A stretch of 49,885 bases of DNA, from contig JAGRHQ010000002.1 in assembly GCA_020444905.1 (NCBI GenBank), positions 9,333-59,217 on the forward strand, read 5' to 3'. Under the pieces are notes generated by a model. That model searched no databases. It saw only the letters and a program-made list of their open reading frames with translations, and had not been told where the DNA came from. The position numbers and the translations under genes were made by a program. Below, one piece after another: positions 1-9,211 of this stretch (the stretch's first letter is position 1; each line of letters begins with the position of its first letter). Source of the DNA: Candidatus Competibacteraceae bacterium (GTDB lineage Bacteria; Pseudomonadota; Gammaproteobacteria; Competibacterales; Competibacteraceae).

Positions 1-542
1 AGAATACGCTGCTCGATATGGCGATAAGCAGCGCCGATGCCCCATAGCGCATGGGAGCGCACGCCGCTTTCGCTGGCATACCAGACATCGCGCCGGGTCT
101 TGATAAAGTGCGCGCCGTCGGGATCGACGACGCAGTGGGCGGTTCCGTCGTCCAGCAGGAACAGGCTGTCGCTTTCCCCAGCATCAATGCACCACCAGCG
201 GCCATGCGTGGAGCGCTCTTCAATCTGATAAGAGTACCAGGCGCAGGGCAAATGACTCAGCGGAGCCAGAATCGGCGGTCCCTCCATTAACTGGGCGCGA
301 CCGGCGAATTCCACATAGCCTTGCGGCGCGGAGCGGATGCGAGCAATGGGGGTATCCGCCAACCGCCAAGCCCGGCGTCCGAAGTAGAGCGTTCCATAGG
401 ACGCGGCAAGCGCGATCGCCAGGGCAAGAGCAGCGAACAGAAGTTGCCGGTCAATCCGGTCTGCCCCCTGCTTCAGCAAAAAAAAACTGCCCAGCCAGAG
501 CGCGCCAAACAGCAGCAGGTACTTGAGACGGGGATCGCGCAC
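1..542 (-). CDS. GIDE-domain membrane protein, partial (C-terminus beyond window)
   Basis: About 180 codons of the N-terminus are visible; the gene runs off the left edge. Two hydrophobic segments (about residues 8-22 and 32-48) are followed by a stretch reading PIARIRSAPQGYVEFAG, then EGPPILAPLSHLPCAWYSYQ, which is typical of the bacterial GIDE family (related by sequence to the membrane E3 ligase MUL1/GIDE, though no RING finger is visible in this part). The frame is the same as that of the upstream lemA and follows its stop by four codons, so the first usable start is GTG at 542. LemA and GIDE proteins are often paired; the role is unknown. The start is uncertain because no good ribosome site precedes it. 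Confidence 0.75.
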   Translation of the reverse strand, partial: MRDPRLKYLLLFGALWLGSFFLLKQGADRIDRQLLFAALALAIALAASYGTLYFGRRAWRLADTPIARIRSAPQGYVEFAGRAQLMEGPPILAPLSHLPCAWYSYQIEERSTHGRWWCIDAGESDSLFLLDDGTAHCVVDPDGAHFIKTRRDVWYASESGVRSHALWGIGAAYRHIEQRI

Positions 543-554
543 CGGCGTAACCCA

Positions 555-1133
555 TCAGGGTCCACGAAACAACCGGGCCAAGTCCACATCCTGTTTTTCC
601 GGCTCAGTGAATTCCAGCAGGCGGAATGGACCAAAGTTGAACATTCTGGCGATGAGCACATCAGGGAACTGTTCGATGCGAACATTGTTCATGTTCACAC
701 TGTCGTTGTAAAACTCCCGACGGTCGGCGATGGCATTTTCCAGTCCGGTAATACGGCTTTCCAAATGGCGGAAATTGTCGCTGGCGCGTAATTCGGGATA
801 GGCTTCCGCCACGGCGAACAAGCGGCCCAGTCCCAGGCGAAGTTGGCTTTCCGCCTGACCGAGAGCGGGTAGGTCGGTCGTCTGCTGGGCGTCGGAGACC
901 GCCTGGCGCGCGCGCATCACCGCTTCCAGCGTGTCGCGCTCGTAGCTCATGTATTGCTTGCAGGTCTCGACCAGTTTAGGCAATTCATCATGGCGCTGCT
1001 TGAGCAATACATCGATGTTGGACCAGGCCATGCCGGCATTGTGCTTGAGATTGACCAGACGGTTGTAGATCACGATGATGTATAGCACGAACAGGACGCT
1101 GGTGATGAGAAGAGTGATAGCGATGGGACTCAT
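555..1133 (-). CDS. lemA: LemA family protein
   Basis: This 192-residue protein has one N-terminal membrane anchor (about residues 4-24) and then the conserved LemA helical core with the segment NAGMAWSNIDVLLKQRHDEL near residues 32-51. The length matches the family (about 185-200). LemA proteins are membrane-anchored helical bundles with the bulk predicted outside the cytoplasm; the biochemical role is not established. It is the upstream gene of a two-gene minus-strand unit with the GIDE-domain protein, which begins 12 bases after its stop codon, so the two are probably co-transcribed and co-functional. The ATG at 1133 is the first start in frame. Confidence 0.9.
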   Translation of the reverse strand: MSPIAITLLITSVLFVLYIIVIYNRLVNLKHNAGMAWSNIDVLLKQRHDELPKLVETCKQYMSYERDTLEAVMRARQAVSDAQQTTDLPALGQAESQLRLGLGRLFAVAEAYPELRASDNFRHLESRITGLENAIADRREFYNDSVNMNNVRIEQFPDVLIARMFNFGPFRLLEFTEPEKQDVDLARLFRGP

Positions 1134-1244
1134 GGCGTAGTAACTGAATGATGGGGCATTCGGGCAGAGTGAAAGGGGAACCGTTAAGGGTAAAGTATAG
1201 CCCGGCCTGACTCAGAACAGGCAAAGCCTGAGACGAGGTTAAAC

Positions 1245-1629
1245 ATGTTGCTGTGGCTCAAGGGGATGTTGATCGGACTGGCCATTGCCGCGCCAGTGGG
1301 GCCGACCGGCTTGTTATGCATCCAGCGCACCCTGACGCGCGGGCGCTGGTCGGGCATATTGTCAGGATTAGGCGTAGCCAGCGCCGATGCTTTGTATGGC
1401 TGCATTGCCGGTTTCGGCTTGGCCTCGTTATCCGGGGGCTGTTCTGGTGTTCGGGGTATTCGCCGGGTCGCTGCTTTGGTGGTTGCTGCTGGCCGGCGGA
1501 GTTGGGCTGATGCGTGGTCGTCTGAGTCCTGGGATATTGCGCTGGATTAACTACGCTTCTGGGTTGTTGATCGGCGGGTTCGGGGCTTGGGCGCTACTGG
1601 CGGCGCTACTGGCGATGCTTCAGGTTTGA
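1245..1629 (+). pseudogene. LysE/RhtB-type amino-acid exporter remnant (internal deletion and frameshift)
   Basis: Two fragments in different frames together resemble a LysE/RhtB exporter. The first (from ATG 1245) gives the N-terminal hallmark GLAIAAPVGPTGLLCIQRTL and continues to GFGLASLS near 1430. The second, in another frame, supplies the C-terminal membrane segments (GAVLVFGVFAGSLLWWLLLA and WINYASGLLIGGFGAWALL), ending at 1629. The family is about 205 residues; here only about 128 codons are left, so some 70 middle codons are lost as well as the frame. The last 83 bases overlap the 3' end of the convergent carbonic-anhydrase-like gene. No intact exporter can be made from this locus. 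Confidence 0.8.
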
Positions 1630-2194
1630 TAGACGCTGGATCGCGGGTGGCTTCGGCAGGCGCGGTCAGCGCCCGATAGCGATCCTTCAAGCGTTGATAA
1701 TTCTGCGCCGAGTATTCCAGGAACTCCAATTCGCGCTCGGTCAGTGGGCGGACTTGCCGGATGGGACTGCCCACATAGAGAAAGCCGCTCTCCAGCACCT
1801 TGCCAGGCGGCACGACGCTGCCTGCGCCGATGGTCACCCGGGATTGCACCACGGCCTTGTCCATGACGATCGCGCCCATGCCGATCAGACAGAAGTCCTC
1901 GATCGTACAGGCGTGCAGAATAACCTTGTGGCCCACGGTAACGCTATTACCGATCACGGTCGGTTGGCCGCCCGGACAGAAACGGCTATCGTGGGTGACG
2001 TGAATGATCGTTCCATCCTGGATGCTGGTGCGCGCGCCAATGCGGATGCTCTGGATATCGCCGCGCACGACGCTCATCGGCCAGATCGAACTGTCCTGGC
2101 CGATTTCAACATCGCCGATGACCAGGGCGGTCTCATCGACATAGGCGGTGGGATGGATGCGAGGAGCAAGTTGCTCAAAAGAACGAATAGGCAT
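1547..2194 (-). CDS. yrdA: Gamma-carbonic anhydrase-like (YrdA-type) hexapeptide protein
   Basis: The 215-residue product is a left-handed beta-helix protein of the gamma-carbonic anhydrase/YrdA group. Hexapeptide-type repeats cover about residues 20-150, and the histidine positions expected to bind metal are present in IIHVTHDS and VGHKVILHAC. Homologues are usually about 175-185 residues; this one has a basic, Ala/Pro-rich C-terminal tail of about 40 residues ending RRSTTQKRS. That tail lies antisense to the broken LysE gene, so it may be an extension gained after the LysE gene decayed. ATG 2194 was chosen; a GTG at 2206 in frame is the alternative. Enzyme activity cannot be judged from sequence. 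Confidence 0.85.
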   Translation of the reverse strand: MPIRSFEQLAPRIHPTAYVDETALVIGDVEIGQDSSIWPMSVVRGDIQSIRIGARTSIQDGTIIHVTHDSRFCPGGQPTVIGNSVTVGHKVILHACTIEDFCLIGMGAIVMDKAVVQSRVTIGAGSVVPPGKVLESGFLYVGSPIRQVRPLTERELEFLEYSAQNYQRLKDRYRALTAPAEATRDPASIKPEASPVAPPVAPKPRTRRSTTQKRS

Positions 2195-2249
2195 GGTAGT
2201 TATCACGGGTCAGGGGTCAGGGGTCAGATCAGGAAGCGCTTTGAATCGC

Positions 2250-3602
2250 TTACCGCATGGTGACCATTTCCTCGGCGCTGGTGGGATGAATGGCGACCGT
2301 GTCGTCGAAATCGCGCTTGGTGGCGCCCATGCGAATGGCGACGGCAAAGCCTTGCAGCATCTCATCCGCGCCTTCGCCGATGAGATGCCCGCCGACAATT
2401 TTCTCTTCTAGACCTACGCACACCAGTTTCATCACCATCGGCGGCTGGCGGGTGGTAAAAGCATGATACATAGGCCGGAAACGAGTCTGGTAAATCTTCA
2501 CCGCATCGCCGTATTGACTCCGCGCTTCTTCCTCGGTGAGTCCCACCGTACCGATGGGAGGATGGCTGAACACGACTGTGGGAATATTTTCGTAAGGCAA
2601 GCATCGATCCGGTTGCCCGCCGAACAATCGATCCGCCAGTCGGCGACCGGCGGCGATTGCGACCGGGGTCAGGTGAAATCGTTCGGTCACGTCGCCAATC
2701 GCGTAGACGCCAGGAATGTTCGTGTTCTGAAAGGGATCAACGGGGATTACGCCGTTGGGTTGAACCGTCACGCCAGCCGCCGCCAGATTCAGCGCGTCCG
2801 TATTCGGGTCACGGCCAATTGCCCAGATCAGTGTATCGACACGCAAGGCACTGGCCTGACCTTCGCAATGCAGATTGAGTGCGCCGTTCGCCAGCCGCGC
2901 CACCGCTCGCACCTGCGTTTCCGTCAGTACGGTGATGCCATCCTCGCGCAATCGTTCCATCAACTGTTCGCGGAGCATGGCGTCAAAGGAGCGCAGTACA
3001 TGATCCTTGCGCACCAACAACGTTACTTCGGAACCCAGGGCATTCAGCATCCCCGCCAGTTCGACCGCGATGTACCCGCTGCCGACCAGGGCGGTGCGCG
3101 GCGGGCAGTTTTGCAAGGTAAAGAAGCTGTCCGAAGTCATGCCGAATTCAGCGCCGGGCAGGGAGGGAACCTGCGGTCGACCGCCGGTGGCGATGACGAT
3201 ATGATCGGCGCTGTACTGCACACCGTCGACTTCAAGGGCATGGGCGTCAATAAATCGGGCGAAGCCGTGAATCAGCTCAACCCCGGCTTTTTGTAAATAA
3301 TCCAGATACCATTCGTTGAGTCCCTGAATGAAGGAATCGCGAGCGTTTTTCAGCTTTTTCCAGTCGAAACCGAAGTAATCCAGGCGAAAGCCATAGCCTG
3401 GCGCATCGTCGAGCGCGTGGGCGAGATGGGCGGCATACCACATGACTTTTTTGGGCACGCAACCGACATTCACGCAAGTGCCGCCCAGCCGGCCTGATTC
3501 GATGAGCGCACAGCGGACTCCGTAACGGGTGGCCCGTTCGGCAACGGACAGTCCGCCGCTGCCGCCGCCGATAGCGATCAGATCATAGTGCTGTTCAGCC
3601 AT
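2250..3602 (-). CDS. gorA: Glutathione-disulfide reductase
   Basis: This FAD flavoenzyme reduces oxidised glutathione with NADPH in the cytoplasm. The 450-residue length equals that of E. coli Gor. The N-terminus carries the dinucleotide motif [15 protein letters not shown], the redox disulfide GGTCVNVGC (C43 and C48), a second Rossmann motif [12 protein letters not shown], and the FAD motif YAIGDV. The C-terminus has the catalytic His-Pro pair in [10 protein letters not shown] (H439). ATG 3602 is chosen over an upstream in-frame start that would add 40 unconserved residues, because a strong ribosome site (GAGGAGGGG) lies just before it. It is transcribed alone, separated by about 55 bases from yrdA, with which it could be co-transcribed. 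Confidence 0.95.
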   Translation of the reverse strand: MAEQHYDLIAIGGGSGGLSVAERATRYGVRCALIESGRLGGTCVNVGCVPKKVMWYAAHLAHALDDAPGYGFRLDYFGFDWKKLKNARDSFIQGLNEWYLDYLQKAGVELIHGFARFIDAHALEVDGVQYSADHIVIATGGRPQVPSLPGAEFGMTSDSFFTLQNCPPRTALVGSGYIAVELAGMLNALGSEVTLLVRKDHVLRSFDAMLREQLMERLREDGITVLTETQVRAVARLANGALNLHCEGQASALRVDTLIWAIGRDPNTDALNLAAAGVTVQPNGVIPVDPFQNTNIPGVYAIGDVTERFHLTPVAIAAGRRLADRLFGGQPDRCLPYENIPTVVFSHPPIGTVGLTEEEARSQYGDAVKIYQTRFRPMYHAFTTRQPPMVMKLVCVGLEEKIVGGHLIGEGADEMLQGFAVAIRMGATKRDFDDTVAIHPTSAEEMVTMR

Positions 3603-3757
3603 GCATCCCCTCCTCGAATGGGACTTGATACGATCATGGTATGGAATCGCCCTGGAATAGCCAATAGTGAATGTGGTTAATATAGCGTGTAATCGGCGGT
3701 TCTGCCTGTTTGAGCGGCCCATTGTTAGCGAAATCTGGAAATCGGAGGTGCTTGTAG

Positions 3758-4573
3758 ATGAAGATGCAAATCTGGATGATCTGTGCAGGTTTATGGTTAT
3801 GGCCGCTATGGGCCGGCGCTGAGAATTTGAATTGGCGCGGCGAGTGGACTCAGGGCGGGTTGATCATCGGCCAAGCGCCGCCCGGAACACGCCTGGAGTT
3901 GGATGGACAGCCGGTGCCTGTGACGCCGGAAGGGGTGTTCGTGTTCGGCTTTCACCGCGATGCCCCGCCTCAGGTTCGCTTGCGCGCGATTTTTCCTGAT
4001 GGTCGTCAAGAGCGACAATCGTTGCCTATTGCTCAGCGGACGTATAAAACACAACGCCTTAATGGTCTGCCGCCGAGCAAAGTGACGCCGCCGCCAGCAG
4101 TGCTGGAGCGAATCCGTCGGGAAAACGCCCAGGTCGCTGCGGCTCGTCGGCAGGAAATCCCCACCCCTTATTTCCTGAGCGGATTCGCCTGGCCCACGAC
4201 CGGACGCATCAGTGGGGTCTATGGCAGCCAGCGGATTCTGAACGGGCAGCCTCGGCAGCCGCATTATGGCGTGGATGTCGCTGCGCCGATTGGTACGCCG
4301 GTGCGCGCCCCAGCCGATGGCATTGTGACTTTGGCCGAGCCGGATTTGTACTACAGCGGCGCTACGCTGATCATTGATCATGGCTATCGCGTGAGTTCCA
4401 CACTCATGCACCTGGACCAGATTCACGTCCACGTCGGGCAGAAGGTGCATAAAGGTGAGATTGTTGCGTCAGTGGGCAAGAGTGGCCGGGTCACGGGGCC
4501 ACATCTGGATTGGCGCATGAACTGGCGGGAAGCGCGCACTGATCCGACGTTGCTTGTGCCGCCCATGAAGTGA
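3758..4573 (+). CDS. Exported M23 family metallopeptidase (LytM-type)
   Basis: The 271-residue protein has a signal peptide (cleavage predicted after about residue 21, WAGA) and a C-terminal LytM/M23 peptidase domain at about residues 145-270. Metal-site candidates are H169 and D173 in HYGVDVAAP, a catalytic His in [11 protein letters not shown], and H249 in [10 protein letters not shown]. In the classical HxH motif the second His binds zinc; here that place is Asp (D251). The HLDW form occurs in a subgroup of proteobacterial M23 enzymes, so the site may still bind zinc. The likely role is cleavage of peptidoglycan cross-links in the periplasm. A strong ribosome site (GGAGGTG) precedes the start. 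Confidence 0.88.
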   Translation: MKMQIWMICAGLWLWPLWAGAENLNWRGEWTQGGLIIGQAPPGTRLELDGQPVPVTPEGVFVFGFHRDAPPQVRLRAIFPDGRQERQSLPIAQRTYKTQRLNGLPPSKVTPPPAVLERIRRENAQVAAARRQEIPTPYFLSGFAWPTTGRISGVYGSQRILNGQPRQPHYGVDVAAPIGTPVRAPADGIVTLAEPDLYYSGATLIIDHGYRVSSTLMHLDQIHVHVGQKVHKGEIVASVGKSGRVTGPHLDWRMNWREARTDPTLLVPPMK

Positions 4574-4712
4574 TGATGTCAGGAATTCTTGAAAAAATTT
4601 CCAGCGACATAGAAAAGCTCTATATCACTCGTCTATAGTCAATCTGCTTCCTATTCGTTTGTCACTCAACCTTACTCTTCAAGGAGAAGCAGATGATGTC
4701 ACTTTTTCATAA

Positions 4713-4720
4713 CCCCCCCC
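4713..4720 (+). repeat. Run of eight C's between ATG and the main reading frame (possible phase-variation tract)
   Basis: A ribosome site AAGGAG (4681-4686) is followed at good spacing by ATG ATG (4693, 4696). This frame reads through a C8 run and stops at TGA 4738-4740. The long secreted-protein frame is open from the C run onward but has no ATG near its beginning, because a TAA at 4710-4712 closes it upstream. Adding one C (or removing two) joins the ATG to the long frame and gives an N-terminus MMSLFHNPPPKP followed by the signal-like segment. The tract is either a slippage switch or a homopolymer sequencing error. Confidence 0.7.
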
Positions 4721-4736
4721 TAAGCCTATCACTCTG

Positions 4737-7700
4737 TTGACTTTTCTTTTAAAGAAAGTCGGCAAGGGGTTCATCAATCTCTGTCTAGCCCTGCTCAGTG
4801 GGGCGTTGTTCCTCAACCCAGCGCTAGCCGCTAATTGCGTGCAGGTCGGTAATTTGACCTGGGAAGTGAAAACCGATGATGGGGGGTTGCGGGATAAGGA
4901 TAACCGTTATTTCTGGTACGACACCTTGCTCGTCAACAATAACGGTAATCCTGGTCAACAAGGTCAAGTCGGGCAAGGTTGCACAGGTAATATCTCCTGC
5001 GATACTAAGAGCTATGTGCAAGCTGTAAATGCGCAAAATCTATGCGGTCATAGTGACTGGCGAATGCCGACTTGGGAAGAAATGAAATCGTTGATTAATC
5101 GAAATAATTCCCCGACTATTGATCTTAATTTGTTTCCAAATACCGTTAATGGCGCATATTGGACGGCAGCTACTTACGCTGAGTATAACGCCAGGGCCTG
5201 GTGGATCGATTTCAGTAGTGGCAATGAACAGTATCAGGGTAAAGGTGTACCCGCTTATGTCCGTTTGGTGCGCGGTGACAAAGCGGCCCCGCGATGCGTG
5301 ACCCGTGGTGGTCTCATATGGGAAGTCAAATCGGGCCGTGGTACGCTGCAAGCGTTCGATAATCTCTACACTTGGTATAATACGCTGATTGCTGACAATA
5401 ACGGTGATCCCGGTACACAGCGCCAAGTTGGAGAAAGCTGCACTGGCGCTATTCAATGCGATACCCAGCACTATATTGAGGAAGCTAACCGCCAAAAGTT
5501 GTGCGGCTATGATGATTGGCGGCTGCCGACTTGGGATGAAATACAGTCGTTAGTGGATCGGACACACTCCTCAACCATTGATCCCAGTTTATTTCCAAAT
5601 ACTGTTAATGGCGCATATTGGACGGCAGCCACTTACGCTGAGTATAACGCCAGGGCCTGGTGGATCGATTTCAGTAGTGGCAATGAACAGTATCAGGGTA
5701 AAGGTGTACCCGCTTATGTCCGTTTGGTGCGCGGTGACAAAACGGCCCCGCGATGCGTGACTCGCGGCGCTCTCACATGGGAAGTCAAATCGGGCCGTGG
5801 TACGCTGCGAGCGTTCGATAACCGCTACGCTTGGTATAACACGCTGATTGCTGACAATAACGGTGATCCCGGTACACAACGCCAAATTGGAGAGGGCTGC
5901 ACCGGGGCTGTTCAATGCGATACCCAACACTATATTGAAGAAGCTAACCATCAAAAGTTGTGCGGCTATGATGATTGGCGGCTACCCAGTTTGCTCGAAT
6001 TAAGATCGCTAGTCAGTCTTAGTCAATCTCCAACGATTGATCCCGATCTGTTCCCCAACACGGTCAATGGCCTATATTGGACGGCAACCACTCACGCTGA
6101 GTATAACGACAGGGCTTGGTGGATCGATTTCAGTAGTGGTAATGAAGAGTTTAACGGTAAAAATCAAACCGCTTATGTTCGCGCCGTGCGCACGGCCAGC
6201 GCACCGCCGATCACCCTCTCCAGCTCTGGCCCGGCGCACGCCAAACCGGTCACGGGCACACTGACCGAGCAACTCACCACGCTTAACGCCACACCACCGG
6301 CCTTTGACAACACCTGGGTTCCGGTCAACCGTCATACCGACTTGCACACCGGCGACGCCTTCACCTGTGATTTGCTCCTACAAAGCGGCATCGATCCCCT
6401 CAGTCAGTTTTACGTCTCCGCCCTTTCTCCGATCACCGGCGTGGACGAAGTTACCTACGACAATTGCAGTTCCGCCTTTTACCGCTTCACCTTCACGATT
6501 CCCACCGGCTTCACGCCGACCTGTCTGATGGGCGACGCCAACGTCGACGACCAAGGCGTCGTGTTCCTGAACGGCCATCGCATCAGTGGCGCGATGACCA
6601 ATCCGAGATGCAATCCTAACCCGGCTAACGGCGCTGCCGACCCCTGTTACGCCCAACAGGACTTTGACCACGACCGGCAGAGTGGGACGCCACCGCTCAC
6701 GATTCTGACCTGGCCCACGAAGGATCATTTCCAAACCTGTGACGCCAGCTACTTCAAAGCCGGCGAAAACGAGTTGGTCTTTGCCATCGCCGGTGACGCC
6801 AGTTACTACGAACCGACGGGCATGGAATTCACCGCGCAAGTGACCGGTACTGGCGGCACCGTGACCGGTGGTATCGCCCTGTCCGTCTCACGCACCGGCA
6901 GCGGTACGATCACCAGCAACCCGTCCGGTATCAGTTGCGGCAGCCTGTGCGGCACGACCTTCACCGCCAACACCGCCGTCACATTGACCGCCACACCGGA
7001 TTCTGGCAACACCTTCACCGGTTGGGGCGGGGCCTGCTCTGGCGCGACAGTGACCTGTACGGTGACGATGAACGCCGCCAAGACGGTCACCGCGACCTTC
7101 ACCGCGAGCAGTGCGACGACTCATACCCTGACCGTCGCCAAAGCCGGGACTGGATCAGGCGCCGTAACGAGCAACCCTGCCGGCATCAACTGCGGAACGG
7201 ATTGCACGGAAAACTATAACGAAGGTGCGACTGTCACGCTGACCGCCACGGCAGCCAGCAGCTCGACCTTCGCCGGCTGGAGCGGCGGCTGCACCGGAAC
7301 GGCAGCCACCTGCATGATCGCCATGAGCACCGCGCAGAATGTCACCGCGACTTTCAACGGTACAGGTGGGGGCGGCGGCGATGAAAACGCCACTACTCTG
7401 ATCACCCACTACTACGTCTCGATTCTGGAGCGGCAACCTGAAGCCGACGGCCTCGCCTTCTGGCTGAACCGGATTGCGGAGAACCAAGCGTATGGCCTCA
7501 GCGTAAAGTCGGTGTTCCGAGACATGGCGGACTTCTTCTTCAACAGCCCCGAATACATCGGGCGCAACACGACCGACCGCCAGTTCATCACCAACCTGTA
7601 TCTCACCTTCTTCCAGCGCGAACCGGATGAAGGCGGTTATGCATTCTGGCTGGATCAGTTAGCCAATGGCATGGTCCGCAATACAGCGATGGCGGGCTTC

Positions 7701-7748
7701 CTCCATTCGCCCGAGTTCACAGCGTTCATGGAGGCATTGGGCTTCTAA
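4737..7748 (+). CDS. Large secreted DUF1566/DUF4214 repeat protein
   Basis: The 1003-codon frame is listed from TTG 4737, but the true start is probably ATG 4693 through the C8 tract. A signal-like segment is at about residues 10-31 (cleavage near NPALAA). Three tandem DUF1566 (Lcl-type) units of 153 residues follow, each with W(R)MP/RLPT, WTA and AWWIDFSSGN motifs and paired cysteines (residues about 34-492). Next is an unrecognised region (about 495-700), then two glycine-rich repeats with GxGxxxSNPxGIxCG and a paired cysteine (about 705-870), and a C-terminal DUF4214 domain (about 880-1003). It is probably a surface or extracellular adhesin- or lectin-like protein; the function is not known. 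Confidence 0.8.
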   Translation: MTFLLKKVGKGFINLCLALLSGALFLNPALAANCVQVGNLTWEVKTDDGGLRDKDNRYFWYDTLLVNNNGNPGQQGQVGQGCTGNISCDTKSYVQAVNAQNLCGHSDWRMPTWEEMKSLINRNNSPTIDLNLFPNTVNGAYWTAATYAEYNARAWWIDFSSGNEQYQGKGVPAYVRLVRGDKAAPRCVTRGGLIWEVKSGRGTLQAFDNLYTWYNTLIADNNGDPGTQRQVGESCTGAIQCDTQHYIEEANRQKLCGYDDWRLPTWDEIQSLVDRTHSSTIDPSLFPNTVNGAYWTAATYAEYNARAWWIDFSSGNEQYQGKGVPAYVRLVRGDKTAPRCVTRGALTWEVKSGRGTLRAFDNRYAWYNTLIADNNGDPGTQRQIGEGCTGAVQCDTQHYIEEANHQKLCGYDDWRLPSLLELRSLVSLSQSPTIDPDLFPNTVNGLYWTATTHAEYNDRAWWIDFSSGNEEFNGKNQTAYVRAVRTASAPPITLSSSGPAHAKPVTGTLTEQLTTLNATPPAFDNTWVPVNRHTDLHTGDAFTCDLLLQSGIDPLSQFYVSALSPITGVDEVTYDNCSSAFYRFTFTIPTGFTPTCLMGDANVDDQGVVFLNGHRISGAMTNPRCNPNPANGAADPCYAQQDFDHDRQSGTPPLTILTWPTKDHFQTCDASYFKAGENELVFAIAGDASYYEPTGMEFTAQVTGTGGTVTGGIALSVSRTGSGTITSNPSGISCGSLCGTTFTANTAVTLTATPDSGNTFTGWGGACSGATVTCTVTMNAAKTVTATFTASSATTHTLTVAKAGTGSGAVTSNPAGINCGTDCTENYNEGATVTLTATAASSSTFAGWSGGCTGTAATCMIAMSTAQNVTATFNGTGGGGGDENATTLITHYYVSILERQPEADGLAFWLNRIAENQAYGLSVKSVFRDMADFFFNSPEYIGRNTTDRQFITNLYLTFFQREPDEGGYAFWLDQLANGMVRNTAMAGFLHSPEFTAFMEALGF
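4836..6212 (+). repeat. Three tandem 459-bp repeats inside the DUF1566 protein gene
   Basis: The units start at the Cys codons 4836, 5295 and 5754, exactly 459 bases apart. Units 1 and 2 share an identical 111-bp block (5172-5282 and 5631-5741), while units 2 and 3 are most alike in their first halves. This mosaic pattern suggests recent gene conversion or unequal crossing-over between units. Confidence 0.9.
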
Positions 7749-7887
7749 TTGAGCTTCTAGGCGCTGGGATGGCCATTTCGCGACCCCATTCGCTGATATC
7801 CCGAACCACCCCGGCGCTACGCGCCACCTCTTGTGTTATTCTTATTGACATACCGATATCGTCCTGAGCAGCCGAGGAGCGTCCATT

Positions 7888-8601
7888 ATGAACCCCATCA
7901 ACAACGACAAACATCTGAAAACCCGCTATCTAGCAACGTGGATAGCCCTGTTTCTAACCGCATCTTGGGGAGGAATCGCCAGTGCGGATGAAACCGTGAC
8001 TTGTGCCAGCGATAACAACCGTTATCGGCATTGCGCCACATCGACGCACGGCTACGTAACGATGGTCCATCAATTGTCGAATTCCCCCTGCCAACAAGGC
8101 AAGACCTGGGATTACGACCGCCGAGGTATCTGGGTGGATGACGGCTGCCGTGCCAAGTTCCGGATCGAATCCGACGACCACTCTAAAGACAGCAGCAAGG
8201 ATGCCAAGGTAGCAGCCGGCGTGATCCTGGGCGCAGCAATTCTTGGGGCCGTCCTCAGTAACAATAAGGACCACGACGATAACAATCACTACGATTCCGA
8301 CAGTAAATACAACGACGACGCCTACCATGGTAGTCGCCACACCTCCTACGTGCCGGGATGGATGGTTGGTACTTTTCACGGTCACAATACCCTTTATGAT
8401 ACCGACGTGGTCATGACCATCCAGGAGAATGGCCGGGTTCGGGCTGACGCCAATGGGCAAACCATCAACGGCTACATCAACGACGAGCGCCTGCATGTCG
8501 GCAATATCATTTTCGACATCAATCGCATTCGGGGCGGCTTCGTCACCTCCCAAGAAGGCAAGCGGGAGAACGAAGTCATCTATCGTCGGGCTGGACACTG
8601 A
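7888..8601 (+). CDS. Exported DUF3011 domain protein
   Basis: The 237-residue protein has an N-terminal signal/anchor (about residues 13-33, ending near GIASADE). A DUF3011 module follows (about 35-90), recognisable from its paired cysteines and YDRRGIWVDDGCRAKF. A short hydrophobic glycine/alanine segment (about 110-126, AAGVILGAAILGAVLSN) may be a second membrane pass. An Asp/His/Tyr-rich linker leads to a C-terminal beta-rich part starting PGWMVGTFHGHN. The molecular role is unknown. It lies 139 bases after the large secreted protein and may have its own promoter; GAGGAG upstream serves as the ribosome site. Confidence 0.75.
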   Translation: MNPINNDKHLKTRYLATWIALFLTASWGGIASADETVTCASDNNRYRHCATSTHGYVTMVHQLSNSPCQQGKTWDYDRRGIWVDDGCRAKFRIESDDHSKDSSKDAKVAAGVILGAAILGAVLSNNKDHDDNNHYDSDSKYNDDAYHGSRHTSYVPGWMVGTFHGHNTLYDTDVVMTIQENGRVRADANGQTINGYINDERLHVGNIIFDINRIRGGFVTSQEGKRENEVIYRRAGH

Positions 8602-8689
8602 AAAGAATGGGAGAACATCAAAAGATTAAACGCGATGACTCTTTTAGTGATGGCAATCAATACAACAATGTTATCAGAGGAAGTCTTTT

Positions 8690-9211
8690 ATGAAAAAATC
8701 GATCGTTGGAGCGCTCATCGCCGGCACGTCAGCATGGATTCTCGCAGGCGCCGCGATAGCTGACCTGCAAAGCGAAACCCAAGCCGATGTCACTCAAATC
8801 TGCAAGCAAGCCATCGGCGATAAGGGCTACAAAGGCTATCGATATCGCGATGTCGAATTCAACGACTCCCGCAATAGCTACAGCCTGACTGGACAGATTG
8901 CTAAAGGCGCCAAACGGTACGAGTTTAACTGTGTGGTGAGCACCCGGATGAGCATCACCGATCTCGTTATCAATCCGCTGAGCGGTGGCGAGGACAGCGG
9001 CGGCGGAAGCGCGGGCGCGCCGGCGGAAGCGCAAGTCGCCTGCGCGGAGGAAGCCGATCGCTATTGGCAACTTGAGAACGGCACTGCTATCCCCATGAAA
9101 TCCAAATCGACAGGTAGCGGCATGTACGAGGTGACGGTGGCCGGCGGCCATCATCGAGGAATCTGTACTGTGACCGAGGATGGCGACGTCAAAGGCATCA
9201 TGAACCAGTGA
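8690..9211 (+). CDS. Small exported protein of unknown function
   Basis: The 173-residue product starts with a clear signal peptide (KK, then a hydrophobic stretch; cleavage predicted at AIA-D, residue 24). The mature protein contains a first part with two cysteines (QICKQ and NCVVS), a Gly/Ala linker near residue 105, and a second part with two further cysteines (VACAEE and GICTV). This arrangement suggests two small disulfide-bonded beta-rich units. No family was recognised. A ribosome site (GAGGAAG) precedes the ATG. It is 88 bases after the DUF3011 gene in the same direction. Confidence 0.65.
   Translation: MKKSIVGALIAGTSAWILAGAAIADLQSETQADVTQICKQAIGDKGYKGYRYRDVEFNDSRNSYSLTGQIAKGAKRYEFNCVVSTRMSITDLVINPLSGGEDSGGGSAGAPAEAQVACAEEADRYWQLENGTAIPMKSKSTGSGMYEVTVAGGHHRGICTVTEDGDVKGIMNQ

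Noticed and set aside
2208..2229. Short GGGGTCAG direct repeats between yrdA and gorA
   Set aside because: Three small copies only, with no partner structure or gene effect that I can support.
2463..3296. 277-codon frame antisense to gorA
   Set aside because: No recognisable domains, and gorA on the other strand is certain.
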